From Aquisalimonas lutea (GTDB lineage Bacteria; Pseudomonadota; Gammaproteobacteria; Nitrococcales; Aquisalimonadaceae): 64,000 bases of DNA. Below, one piece after another: positions 18,046 through 26,998 of this stretch (the first letter of the stretch is position 1; every line of letters starts with the position of its first letter). Under the pieces are notes generated by a model that was given only the letters and a program-made list of their open reading frames with translations, had not been told where the DNA came from and did no database searches. Location: assembly GCF_030409225.1 (NCBI RefSeq), contig NZ_JAUFPK010000001.1, forward strand, positions 2,037,566 to 2,101,565, read 5' to 3'. The position numbers and the translations under genes were made by a program.

Positions 18046-19032
18046 TCAGCTGTCGCGGGAGTGCTGTCGCATCGATTCAGGGCCCTCATCAAGTATGCGG
18101 GACGCGATACGCTGCAGCTCGGCTTCCTCCGCTTCGTAGAGGGTGTTCAGTTCCCTGCGCATTCCGCCCCGTTCCAGAAGGTCCCAGTCGATATAGGCAA
18201 TGCGGTCAAAAACATGCTTGATCACGTTCGCCCGCAACTTGCGAAGGCGCTTGAGGCGGCGCCGAATCGTTCCAGGGCCTTGGCCGATGGCGTGCTCCGG
18301 CGGGCGACCGGAGCGCAGCCAGGCGCCCGGGAAGAAGAGGTGGATGGCGAGTGCCGAGAACGAGCGGTTCTGCGAGCGCTCATGGGGAGGTTCCGGCAGG
18401 CGGTCGATGGCGAGCGCCTGCGCAAGCCGCCGGTTCACCGCATCCGGGCGCTTGCGCAGGTGCTCCTGGGTAAACAGATACACCCGCTCCGGGCCGAACG
18501 CCTGCGCGTACGTGTTGTAGATGTCGAGAAAACGCATGCCGGTCGCATCCAGTGTCCGGTTGCCCGCCACCCAGGCGGCAGGACGCGGATGGAACGCACC
18601 GTCGTAGAAGTTCAGGAAGCGCTCGATCGGCTGCCCCGGGTCCTTCACCAGGCTCTGCCGATACGCCGATTGCAACCAGCTCGCTACGTTGCGGACGACG
18701 TAGACGATTCTCGCCTTCGGAAACAGCTCCCGGAGAAGCGCCGCATGCTCCTCGTAGCCCTGATGCATGCCGTACATGTCGCCGGATGCATGGGGTTGGC
18801 TCAGCACCAGGGTTCGCGTGTCGCCCTCGGAGCGCCAGCGTTCGACGGCCTCTCGTGCGCGGTCGGCCGCTTCCCGGTTGCCGGGGGCGCGTAGCGCTTG
18901 CCGGAGCGGGTCCGTCAGGGCCGGAGGGTTGAACACGAACTCCGCCGAGGGCAGTTGTGCAAACACCATCCGCTGGAGATACCTGGTTCCCGTCTTGTGA
19001 AGACCGATGTGGATGACCACGGATTGCGTCAT
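18046..19032 (-). CDS. sulfotransferase-like protein 1
   Basis: This 328-residue protein has the PAPS-binding 5'-phosphosulfate loop GLHKTGTRYLQ near residues 10-20. It also has a 3'-phosphate-binding segment VYVVRNVASWLQSAYRQSL near 107-125. These are the two marks of the sulfotransferase superfamily. No signal peptide is seen, so it acts in the cytoplasm or at its membrane face, moving sulfate from PAPS to a glycan or lipid-linked sugar. The C-terminal region is basic and Arg-rich. It is the first of four such genes on the minus strand beside glycosyltransferases. Its promoter region holds the palindrome TCCGCGCGGA (19075-19084). Confidence 0.65.
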   Translation of the reverse strand: MTQSVVIHIGLHKTGTRYLQRMVFAQLPSAEFVFNPPALTDPLRQALRAPGNREAADRAREAVERWRSEGDTRTLVLSQPHASGDMYGMHQGYEEHAALLRELFPKARIVYVVRNVASWLQSAYRQSLVKDPGQPIERFLNFYDGAFHPRPAAWVAGNRTLDATGMRFLDIYNTYAQAFGPERVYLFTQEHLRKRPDAVNRRLAQALAIDRLPEPPHERSQNRSFSALAIHLFFPGAWLRSGRPPEHAIGQGPGTIRRRLKRLRKLRANVIKHVFDRIAYIDWDLLERGGMRRELNTLYEAEEAELQRIASRILDEGPESMRQHSRDS

Positions 19033-19165
19033 AAGTGCTGTCCATGCCCCCTGGTGCTGAGTATGTGCATATGTTCCGCGCGGATCCGTATGTTATGCGC
19101 GTCCGCTCGGCGCGTCACGCACGAAGCGACGGCCCACGGCCCGACGCCGGCCGTCTCCGGTGAGC

Positions 19166-19912
19166 TTACGGGGAATCCTCGTAGCTCATTATGACGCTGT
19201 ACTTGTAGTCGCTGATCTTCTCCATTTCATGAAGTCTTTCAATGCACTCGTAGTCGTTTCTGAGGAACCTCTTCATGTTCTCAACCGCTTGCGGGCTCAG
19301 CTCCAGCCTCGAAGGTTCCGTGATCTTCTTGTTCGATTTTCTTCTTTCCGTACTTGGAAGTCCGAATATATCGTAGATGTCAGAATCGAGAAATTCCTGG
19401 CTGAAAACTCCCCGAATTTGATCAGGTTCTACTGACTGGAGAAGTTCGCCAAGGTAGAAATGAATGTTTTCCCCGAGATGATGTATCGATAAAAAATCTT
19501 GTTGAGCCTCTGCGTTTGCACTTCCGTCCTTCGCGTATAGAGAGAGGGCGAGTGTGTCCAGGGTTCCGTATTTTGTGAGTATTGCCCACTCCCCTTGGAA
19601 CCTGTCCTTTTGCGTCTCGTCCTCCACTACGAGCTTGTAGCGCCAGTTGAACGCGGAAAGAGCGCGCGATATGGGATTTCGTATCGTCAGTAGGTATGAC
19701 GCACCTTTGTGAATGGGAGGTTTCTTGATATGAACGACTTTCATGCTCTTGTAGCGCTGCTGCCTCTTCGCCGCCTTTTTTAGGGTGCTTCCTCCGCATT
19801 TCCCAACATGGACAAGAATGTTGGGATTGGGTCCAAGAGTTAGCCTCTTGTAATATCCGCGTATTCGCGAAAGAGTGTTCAAGGAGCTCCCTTTAGCGTT
19901 TGACCCTTTCAT
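19166..19912 (-). CDS. sulfotransferase-like protein 2, low GC
   Basis: This 248-residue protein starts with a basic stretch, then ILVHVGKCGGSTLKK near 31-45. That is a P-loop of the sulfotransferase type (HxGKxGGST). LLTIRNPISRALSAFNWRY near 75-93 is the matching 3'-phosphate loop. Length and layout resemble the short sulfotransferase-2 group acting on carbohydrates. Base use differs sharply from its neighbours: 25 of 60 bases are G or C in 19201-19260, against clearly higher values around it. Codon choice is correspondingly AT-rich. This marks recent acquisition. The acceptor is unknown. Confidence 0.6.
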   Translation of the reverse strand: MKGSNAKGSSLNTLSRIRGYYKRLTLGPNPNILVHVGKCGGSTLKKAAKRQQRYKSMKVVHIKKPPIHKGASYLLTIRNPISRALSAFNWRYKLVVEDETQKDRFQGEWAILTKYGTLDTLALSLYAKDGSANAEAQQDFLSIHHLGENIHFYLGELLQSVEPDQIRGVFSQEFLDSDIYDIFGLPSTERRKSNKKITEPSRLELSPQAVENMKRFLRNDYECIERLHEMEKISDYKYSVIMSYEDSP

Positions 19913-19999
19913 GAGCTTACCGTGCCACTTGGATTAGGAGGTATAAGGTGAGCCGACCCTTCAGCCATGCTCGGTGCCGCCGGGCCGAGCAGAACCCGG

Positions 20000-21037
20000 T
20001 CAGTAATAACCAAGCGATTCCAGGTCGCGACCGAGCTGTTCGGCGAGCCGCTGGTTGCTCAAGCGTACGTGTCGAAGAATATCCTGGCGTACTCGGTCCG
20101 TGAGAAGGAAATTTCTTCCTCGTACAGGAAAAAAGAGAAGCCGGGTTACAGGCTTGTACAGAGATTCGGTCTTGTCCATAAAGCGAAGCGTTGATAACCG
20201 GAGTCCATTAAAACGATTATCGGGCCAGTTATTCATTACCATGCGGCGAATATGCGGTGGCCGTATGCGCCAGGCGACTCCTGGGCTTTCATTGCGCTTG
20301 TTTTCTTCAATATCGGGATTCTTGTGGAGATCCGGATTTGTCGTTCCTGGGTCCACAAAGGTGCCGAGCTTTTTCCAGAAATGCGGAGAATCAATCTCTT
20401 CCGTAAGAAGCGTACAAACATTGTCGCTTCCAAGAGCCTCTACAAGCCCAGCGTGCCAGTGCGACCATTGAATGTAGGGATCGTCCGTGTCTATTAGCGA
20501 ATACACGCGGCGCTCGAAATCCTTTTGTGACGGACGCACGATCCGGTCGCTCAACTGAGCATAGAGAGACGCCAGCCACTCGGGTTGATTCCGGACGGTA
20601 AAGATTACCCGAACGCGACCCCAGGGCCAGATTTCGTCTTTCCATAACTTCAGGAAGTCGACGATCGGCGGATTGCCCTCCCGGCGGAGAGACCGTTTCG
20701 ACCAATCACTCATGCTGATCGGTAGCCGGTGGGGGCGTCCCCGGGCGCGCCAGTCGCATAGCGCCTCCTGGCTGATGACGACGGTCCTCAGTGCGGGGTC
20801 GTGCCGTTGTGCCTGGTCCCGGATCTCGTGCGCCCAGCGCTGCGCGCGGTGCAGTCGTTCCGTTGATCGTTCCGGTGGCCCGGTATCCTTCTCGCCAACG
20901 GCGTGCGCCAGGGTGTCCGGGTCGTCCGGATTCCTTTTCCCGCGCGGGACAAAGGATCCCGAGTGCTCGTCAAGCAGCGCACGCTGGATGGTTGTCGTAC
21001 CGGTTTTCGGTAAACCGATATGAAGGATGAGATCCAT
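20000..21037 (-). CDS. sulfotransferase-like protein 3
   Basis: This protein is 345 residues from the ATG at 21037 (an in-frame ATG at 21055 would add six). The phosphosulfate loop is IGLPKTGTTTIQRAL at the very N-terminus, and the second loop is VRVIFTVRNQPEWLASLYAQ. Both are standard sulfotransferase marks. The 3' half is lower in GC than the 5' half, as in the adjacent gene. I prefer 21037 because GGACAG lies upstream and the loop then sits where it does in relatives. No signal peptide is present. It is the third sulfotransferase in a row, so the cluster probably sulfates more than one position or sugar. Confidence 0.65.
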   Translation of the reverse strand: MDLILHIGLPKTGTTTIQRALLDEHSGSFVPRGKRNPDDPDTLAHAVGEKDTGPPERSTERLHRAQRWAHEIRDQAQRHDPALRTVVISQEALCDWRARGRPHRLPISMSDWSKRSLRREGNPPIVDFLKLWKDEIWPWGRVRVIFTVRNQPEWLASLYAQLSDRIVRPSQKDFERRVYSLIDTDDPYIQWSHWHAGLVEALGSDNVCTLLTEEIDSPHFWKKLGTFVDPGTTNPDLHKNPDIEENKRNESPGVAWRIRPPHIRRMVMNNWPDNRFNGLRLSTLRFMDKTESLYKPVTRLLFFPVRGRNFLLTDRVRQDILRHVRLSNQRLAEQLGRDLESLGYY

Positions 21038-21102
21038 GATGTTCTGTCCGTGCACGGTTGGAATGTGTCAAAGGTAGCCGCTGCTAGGTGTGCTTTGGGA
21101 GC

Positions 21103-21876
21103 TTAGTGTGTAGTCGCCGTGTCGTGGTTTTCGCCTGCTTCGAACCGATAACCGAACAGCTCGATCTCTTTCCGGCAGACATCGGTGATCAAGTCCCTGT
21201 CCTGAGGGGATAGCACCTCGGTGTACGGGCGATCGTCCCGGCGGAATCCGCTCTTGGCGCGCTTCTGCGGCAACTGTAACGTTTCCTCGGATACACGGAG
21301 CCGTCGCGCCAGGGCGTAAAGATCGTCCTGGAGTGTCTCGTAGAAGAGCACGACGTCGACGGCAAGCTGGTCGTTGATCGTGTAATGGTGCCAGTTGGAC
21401 AGCCAGTGGGGACGCTGCTCGGCGACGCGGTGGAAGAACGCGGACATGGGCTCGAAGGGCGTGGAATGGCGGCGCTCGTGGCGGTGCTTCATCCACCAGT
21501 AGCGCGAGACCGCCTTGTCCCAGGGGTTTCTTTCAATGGTGACCCGGAGATACTGGTTCCACGTGGCGTCACCATAGCGGTTCCGAAGTTCACGTGCGGT
21601 GGCGTGGGTGCCGAGGACCATTGCCTGTTTGCCGTACTTGATGCGATGGCGGATTTCCTTCCAGTCGCGGTATTGCCACCATCGCTTGCGCCAGTTGACC
21701 GGAGACTGGCCACCTGATTCGCGGCGCAGGCGCTCGTCGAAGCCGTCGGGGTAGCTGAGGGGGGTGACGAAGTCATCCGCATCGCACAGCCGCGAAAGAG
21801 CGATCTCCACGCTGCTCCCGGCGGTCTTCCGCGTTTTGATGAACATGAACTTGTGCTTGTGACAGACGATCGCCAT
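21103..21876 (-). CDS. sulfotransferase-like protein 4
   Basis: This 257-residue protein opens MAIVCHKHKFMFIKTRKTAGSSVE. The RKTAGSSVE element is the phosphosulfate loop of the sulfotransferase-2 group. RVTIERNPWDKAVSRYWW near 110-127 is the second loop. A His-rich segment (HRHERRHS) follows. It has normal high GC, unlike sulfotransferase 2. It lies 22 bases before the downstream-oriented glycosyltransferase gene end, in the same orientation, so it may be cotranscribed with the glycosyltransferases. Confidence 0.6.
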   Translation of the reverse strand: MAIVCHKHKFMFIKTRKTAGSSVEIALSRLCDADDFVTPLSYPDGFDERLRRESGGQSPVNWRKRWWQYRDWKEIRHRIKYGKQAMVLGTHATARELRNRYGDATWNQYLRVTIERNPWDKAVSRYWWMKHRHERRHSTPFEPMSAFFHRVAEQRPHWLSNWHHYTINDQLAVDVVLFYETLQDDLYALARRLRVSEETLQLPQKRAKSGFRRDDRPYTEVLSPQDRDLITDVCRKEIELFGYRFEAGENHDTATTH

Positions 21877-21897
21877 GGGCTGAATCTTGATCCGCTC

Positions 21898-23028
21898 TTA
21901 CGTGGTTGCGCGGGTCTGGGGGTACCGGCTATCCGGTGCATATGTCCGCAGTGCGGCTGCGTATGCTTGCGCACTTGCGTGCGCATGATACGGGGCCGCG
22001 GCAGACCGGGTCCACGATACCGGGGGTGGATCGGTTAATGCGCGAACAAGGGCCGCCGCCAGGGCCTTGTCGTCGCCAACGGCGACCAGCCCGCCGAGCC
22101 GGCCGTTCTGGAGGATATCGCGCGGGCCGCTGATGCAGTCCGTGGCGACCACCGGGGTGCCGAGGGCGGCGGCCTCGACCAGGGCGTTGGGGGAGCCTTC
22201 CCAGCGCGAGGACAATGCGAACACGCTGGCGCGGGACATGTACGCATGGGGGTTCTGCACCCAGCCGGGCAGATCGAGAGCGCCGCCGATACCCAGCTCG
22301 GCTCCCAGTGCCAGAAGGCGCTCCCTCTGGCGGCCGTCCCCGAGAATGACCAGCCTTGCGTCGACTTCGGCCCGCGCGCGGGCGAACGCACGGACGAGCG
22401 TGCCATAGTCCTTCTGCTTGCGCAGTGCGCCGGCAGCCAGGACGACCGGGATCGATCCGGGCTGGAACCAAGGGTGCGAGACGTCCTCGTTCGCCCTTGT
22501 GAACAGCTCGTCGCTGACGGTCGGGTTGGGCAGCACGTGTATTCGCTCGCGGGGCACGCGGAGGCTGTCCGTGAGATCCTCGGCGATACCGGACGATACC
22601 GCGATGCAGCCGTCCGCCTGCCGGTACAATCGGCGAAGCGATCGCAGTTGCCACCGTTGCCATGGTGCCCATCCTCCGCGGGATCGCAGCCGGTGGCCGA
22701 TCGGGTTGCCCACGCGGAAGAGCAAGCTGGGGCGGGGGGTGATCCGGCGAGCTGCCCTGGCCAGGAGTCGGTCATCGGCAAGCTTTGCGCTGATCACCAC
22801 CTCGGCCTGGATTGCCTGCAGGTGGCTGGCGAGGGACGATGCCGACGGCCGAGGGCCAACGTCATCGACGGCGACCGACGGGTCGGTCTCGTCGAGATAC
22901 GGGCCCTGTGGATCGCTGACGATGAGATGGGGTTCCATGCCGGCCCGGGCGAGGGCGCTCGCGGTGTTGATCACCATGCGTTCGACCCCGCCCCGGCCGT
23001 AATCGATCAAGAGAAATGCAACCCGCAT
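21898..23028 (-). CDS. GT4-family glycosyltransferase A
   Basis: This 376-residue GT-B glycosyltransferase has an N-terminal acceptor domain (RGGVERMVINTASAL) and a C-terminal donor domain. The GT4 E-x7-E motif is visible in SSRWEGSPNALVEAA, followed by GTPVVATDCISGP. It adds a sugar from an NDP-sugar to a growing glycan at the cytoplasmic face of the membrane. The stop of the upstream glycosyltransferase gene touches this start (TGAATG), so the two are coupled. It is closely similar in motifs to the glycosyltransferase at 26999-28105. Confidence 0.8.
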   Translation of the reverse strand: MRVAFLLIDYGRGGVERMVINTASALARAGMEPHLIVSDPQGPYLDETDPSVAVDDVGPRPSASSLASHLQAIQAEVVISAKLADDRLLARAARRITPRPSLLFRVGNPIGHRLRSRGGWAPWQRWQLRSLRRLYRQADGCIAVSSGIAEDLTDSLRVPRERIHVLPNPTVSDELFTRANEDVSHPWFQPGSIPVVLAAGALRKQKDYGTLVRAFARARAEVDARLVILGDGRQRERLLALGAELGIGGALDLPGWVQNPHAYMSRASVFALSSRWEGSPNALVEAAALGTPVVATDCISGPRDILQNGRLGGLVAVGDDKALAAALVRALTDPPPVSWTRSAAAPYHAHASAQAYAAALRTYAPDSRYPQTRATT

Positions 23029-24159
23029 TCAGTGCCCGTCCTGCAAGACGCCGTGAATCGCATCCAGGTGGTCCCGCGCGCTGTTGATGGAATCGTAGGG
23101 CGTGGCTGCGGCCCGGAGTGAATCCGGGTCCGCCGGGGCAGAGAGCTCCCGCGAGATGGCTTCGGCCAACGCCCCGGAGGTCGAGGGGGCGACAAGCTCC
23201 CCCTGCCGGGTGGCCGCGTGGATCGATGCCGGTCCCTTCGCCTCGGCCATGGCGATGAACGGCGTCCCGGTGAACAGGCTCTCGATGAGCACCAGCCCGA
23301 AGGTCTCGTGCCCGGAGGGCAGGACCAGCATCCGCGCGCAGCGCATCCAGGCGTACGGGTTGGCGCTGAACCCCGGCAGGTCCGTAACATCGCCGATGCC
23401 GAGACCGCGCGCCTGCTCCGCCAGGCGCTCCTGTTCCGGCCCCTTGCCCAGAATGACCAGGCGCACGTCGTACTGCTCGCGGACCTGACGGACCGCTTCC
23501 ACCAGCAGATGGAAGCGCTTGTCGCGCACCAGCCGGCCGACACCGAGAATCACCGGCGGCGCATCGCCGGCGGCCCAGGGATGCTCGACCGGCTCCCGGC
23601 TCAGGGTGTCGACGTCCTCGCCCACCACGGGCGGATGGACGTAATGCACCTTGTCGGCGGGAAATCCCGGCACGCTCCGCCAGTCGGCGGCGATCTCCGG
23701 CGAGATGGTGAGGACCCCGTCGGCGCGGCTCCAGAGGCGGCGCATGCGGCGATGCAGCTTCCACCCCCGGAGGCGCTGCAGCCCCGACCCGGACAGGCGC
23801 TCCGTCATGAAGGCGCCGCTGACGAGGAACAGGCCCGGCCTGGGCGCCGGCGCCCCGGTGACCGTCGCCACCGTCGCCGAGAAATCGGTGGCGCGGAAGG
23901 CGAGCACGGCGTGGCGGGCGGGGTCGCGTTCCGCCATCAGCGCCTGCAGGCCGCGCTGCAGCGGCCTCTCTCCCGGGCACACCCGCATCTCGACCCCGGC
24001 CGGGACCAGATCGCCCGCGCCGCCCTTGCCGCTTTCCCCGAGCAGGAAGGTGCAGTGCACGCCGTTGCGGAGCATGCCGTCCGCGAGCCGGTTGATCCGT
24101 CGTTCGACGCCGCCGTCACGGAAACGGCTGGCCACGAAAGTCACGTGAAACGGGTCCAT
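23029..24159 (-). CDS. GT4-family glycosyltransferase B
   Basis: This 376-residue GT-B enzyme has an N-terminal FRDGGVERRINRLADGM element and a C-terminal donor domain with GVGRLVRDKRFHLL. The E-x7-E motif is SGHETFGLVLIES. I chose the start at 24159, where the Rossmann strand (HVTFVASRF) begins; the open frame extends to 24249 without support. It is divergent from glycosyltransferase C, with 153 bases between starts, and coupled to glycosyltransferase A downstream. Sugar and acceptor are not identified. Confidence 0.8.
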   Translation of the reverse strand: MDPFHVTFVASRFRDGGVERRINRLADGMLRNGVHCTFLLGESGKGGAGDLVPAGVEMRVCPGERPLQRGLQALMAERDPARHAVLAFRATDFSATVATVTGAPAPRPGLFLVSGAFMTERLSGSGLQRLRGWKLHRRMRRLWSRADGVLTISPEIAADWRSVPGFPADKVHYVHPPVVGEDVDTLSREPVEHPWAAGDAPPVILGVGRLVRDKRFHLLVEAVRQVREQYDVRLVILGKGPEQERLAEQARGLGIGDVTDLPGFSANPYAWMRCARMLVLPSGHETFGLVLIESLFTGTPFIAMAEAKGPASIHAATRQGELVAPSTSGALAEAISRELSAPADPDSLRAAATPYDSINSARDHLDAIHGVLQDGH

Positions 24160-24312
24160 GGGCTGAGCGGGTTCCGGTCTCGATGGGTGGCAGTGCGGCG
24201 GATCGGGGGATTCTACACGAGACCGCGGGATTTCCCGATACGGCGGCACGGGGGCACCGGCGCGTTATGTTAGGCTCGCGCCTTCTTCCAGGATCGTGGA
24301 CCGGGTGGCGCA

Positions 24313-25500
24313 GTGAATCTTCTGCATGTGGTCAACCTCGCCGGCCGCGGCGGCATGGAGCATTTGTTCGCCTCCTATTTCGATGCCTCCGCCGGTGGTG
24401 ACCCGGTGGTCCACGTGGCCGCGAAGGGCGCCATCCACCAGGCGTTCCGTAACGTGCGGGCGGCGCGCGGGCGCGTGTCCAGCGTGAAGAAGGTGGGTGC
24501 GCTCCCCGTACCCGATCTCGGCGGGCTGCGCGACCGCAACATCCGCCGGATCGTGCGCCGGGTCCGGCCGGGCCGGGTCGTGTTCTGGAGCACGTTGCCC
24601 ACGGACGCCTGGCGCCGGGCATGCCGGGAGTCCGGCGCGGCCATGGTGTACTACGACCACGGCAAGGCCTGGCGCCTGCCGGTGGACGAGGCGTCCCGGG
24701 CGCTCGCGGATGTCCCGTTCGCGGTCACGGTCTCCAGCGGCGGCGCCCGGATCCTCTCGGAGCGCATCGGCTATCCGGGCCCGGTACACGTGGTGCCCAA
24801 CGGGCTCCGCCTGCCGGAGGGCTCGGCGGCCGGACGGCGGCCGTATCTTGCCGACGGGGTGCTGCGGGTGGGGTTCGCCGGCCGCCTGGTGGACAAGAAG
24901 GGCCTGCCCGTTCTCCTGGCGGTTATCGCCGGACTGCGGAGGCGCGGTGTGCCGTGCCGGCTGGATGTCGCCGGCGACGGGCCCGGTCTGGGGCGCTGTC
25001 GCGAGCTGGTCCGGGAGCACGCCCTGGACGACTGCGTACGGTTCCGCGGCAACGTGGCGGACATGGCCGGTTTCTACCGGGATGTGGACGTGCTTGTCGT
25101 TCCGTCCCTGCATGAACCCTTCGGCCTGGTCTCCATCGAGGCGGCGGCCTGCGGCGCGGTGCCCGTCGTCACCGGGGTCGACGGCCTGGCGGAGACGGTC
25201 CGGGACGGTGACACCGGTCGCGTGATCCCGGTTACCGGGGATGTGTCGCGGTACGAAGCCCTCGGCGGCGGTGCCGACGGGCTTCCGGAGTATGTCCATG
25301 ACCCCGTGAGGGACGTGCTGGTGCCCCCGGGGATTCCGGATCCGGATCGGCTCACCGAGGCGCTGGAGGGGCTGGCGCGGGACCCGGAGCGGCTGCGGGA
25401 GATGGCGGCCGCCGCCGAGGCGCACGTCCGCACGGCCTTCTCGGTGGACCGTTATGCCGCGACGCTCAATCGTGTTCTCGTGCAGAGCGACGCTCGTTGA
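24313..25500 (+). CDS. GT4-family glycosyltransferase C
   Basis: This 395-residue GT-B enzyme starts at a GTG. The N-terminus reads NLLHVVNLAGRGGMEHLF and the donor half reads VGFAGRLVDKKGLPVLL. The E-x7-E motif is SLHEPFGLVSIEAA. An insert near 305-345 (GGGADGLPEYVHDPVRD) is longer than in the other glycosyltransferases here. It is the only plus-strand gene in the glycan cluster. Its last 35 bases overlap the convergent ligase gene. Confidence 0.8.
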   Translation: MNLLHVVNLAGRGGMEHLFASYFDASAGGDPVVHVAAKGAIHQAFRNVRAARGRVSSVKKVGALPVPDLGGLRDRNIRRIVRRVRPGRVVFWSTLPTDAWRRACRESGAAMVYYDHGKAWRLPVDEASRALADVPFAVTVSSGGARILSERIGYPGPVHVVPNGLRLPEGSAAGRRPYLADGVLRVGFAGRLVDKKGLPVLLAVIAGLRRRGVPCRLDVAGDGPGLGRCRELVREHALDDCVRFRGNVADMAGFYRDVDVLVVPSLHEPFGLVSIEAAACGAVPVVTGVDGLAETVRDGDTGRVIPVTGDVSRYEALGGGADGLPEYVHDPVRDVLVPPGIPDPDRLTEALEGLARDPERLREMAAAAEAHVRTAFSVDRYAATLNRVLVQSDAR

Positions 25501-26848
25501 GCGGCTCCCCGCCGGCGGATCGCCGCGGGCGCTCCATGGTGAGGGCATAGATCGCCCCTCCGGCCACCAAGGCGACGTAGTAGCTCGAGTCGTAGTTGAT
25601 GAAGGTCTCGAAGAAGTTCACGGCCGCGAAATAGGCGACCCAGCTCACTGCGAACACCCCCGTCAGCGCCCCGAGCCTGCCGTCGCGCACGGCCTGCCAG
25701 GCGCGCATGAACAGGACCACCAGCCCCGTCAGCCACAGTGCCGTTCCCACCAGGCCGTAGTGGAGGGCGCTTTCCAGGTAGCTGTTGTGGAAGTGGCCGA
25801 ACCCGGCCTGAAGCTGCTCGGGCATCGCCGACATGGCGGTGATCGTGCCGTTCGCGCCGCCGCCGTAGCCCGTAAGCGGCCGTGCGGCGATGTATTCCCC
25901 GGCGGTCCGCCACTGGATCAGGCGAATGGTGATGCTCCGATAGCGCTCCGGCGTCTCCCCCTCGAGCATTTTCGTCACGGTGTTCCACTCGGCCTGCGTC
26001 CGCTCCCATGCCCCTTCGAAGGGGTTCATCAATACCAGCGCGGCGACGACCGCGAGCGTCACCGCACCTGCGGTGACAAGCCTCTTCCGGGACCAGTGCA
26101 CGGGTGCCGCCGGGCGGCACAACCCGATGAGAGCCGCTGCGCAGACGGCGGCCGCGGCCAGGCCGACCCAGGTCTGGCGCGTCTGCGTGGCCGCGAGAAT
26201 GAAAAGGCACAGCGCTGCCGCGCCGGCCAGCGCAGCGATCACCGCGCGGCGGGCGTACGGGCGGGGCAGTCGCAGTGCCTCGCCGAGGAGATGGAGCAGC
26301 ATTAGCAGGCACGTGCCGAAATACAGCGCCGTGTGCTGCGCGTTGTGGAAGCCGAAGTCGCTGCGGCCGCCCTCGATCGCCCGGATCCAGTCCTCCGGCG
26401 AAGAGAGAACGGCGAGCCCGAGGGCGCATCCCGCCAGCGCGGCGACGAGCAGCACGTTGACGTTGCGCAGGTTGGCCCCGAGCCACCAGCCGGAGAACAG
26501 GAAGAAGTACTGCCGCAGGTAGTTGCGCTCGTACTTCGCCACGTTGACGTGGTCCGGGGCGATGGAGACGGTGAAGTCGATCAGCAGGATCCAGGCGGCG
26601 TAGGCGATGAACACGGCGAACAGCCACCAGTGCCGGTCCGTGCGGTAGATGTGCTTCACGGAGAACACGGCCAGGAAGAAGGTCAGGATTTCGCCGATGC
26701 GGGTAATATCCCGGGAGGCGAACGTCATGACGGCGACCGCCATCATGCCGCCGAGGGCGAGCCAGTGGACTCCGGGCAGCGGCGAGGTCGAATAGCGTTG
26801 GGGCGCCAGGTAGGCACGGCCGCTGCGGAGCAGGCTCACGGCATCCAT
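25466..26848 (-). CDS. O-antigen ligase/polymerase family membrane protein (WaaL/Wzy type)
   Basis: This 460-residue protein has about ten to twelve membrane segments. The ligase motif H-[NSQ]-x9-G-x-x-G is met exactly by HNSYLESALHYGLVG from His354, in the large periplasmic loop region. A TRQTW arginine near 224 and GYGGGAN near 328 are further family marks. WaaL enzymes join undecaprenyl-linked glycan to lipid A-core, and Wzy enzymes polymerise it; sequence alone does not separate them. I chose the ATG at 26848 because a longer frame has no ribosome site. The 3' end overlaps glycosyltransferase C. Confidence 0.75.
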   Translation of the reverse strand: MDAVSLLRSGRAYLAPQRYSTSPLPGVHWLALGGMMAVAVMTFASRDITRIGEILTFFLAVFSVKHIYRTDRHWWLFAVFIAYAAWILLIDFTVSIAPDHVNVAKYERNYLRQYFFLFSGWWLGANLRNVNVLLVAALAGCALGLAVLSSPEDWIRAIEGGRSDFGFHNAQHTALYFGTCLLMLLHLLGEALRLPRPYARRAVIAALAGAAALCLFILAATQTRQTWVGLAAAAVCAAALIGLCRPAAPVHWSRKRLVTAGAVTLAVVAALVLMNPFEGAWERTQAEWNTVTKMLEGETPERYRSITIRLIQWRTAGEYIAARPLTGYGGGANGTITAMSAMPEQLQAGFGHFHNSYLESALHYGLVGTALWLTGLVVLFMRAWQAVRDGRLGALTGVFAVSWVAYFAAVNFFETFINYDSSYYVALVAGGAIYALTMERPRRSAGGEPLNERRSAREHD

Positions 26849-26998
26849 GTTCTCGTCACACGTTCGGTTTCCGGCAGAGAGGCCCGGGGCCCGGGCGGGC
26901 GGGAGTCTATCACTTCCGGGGCGCCGGGAAACCCGTCCGGGCACGCCGGCGTCGTCGGCAATGCCGCGGACGTCCGCATTGTCCGGGGAGGCGGGTGG

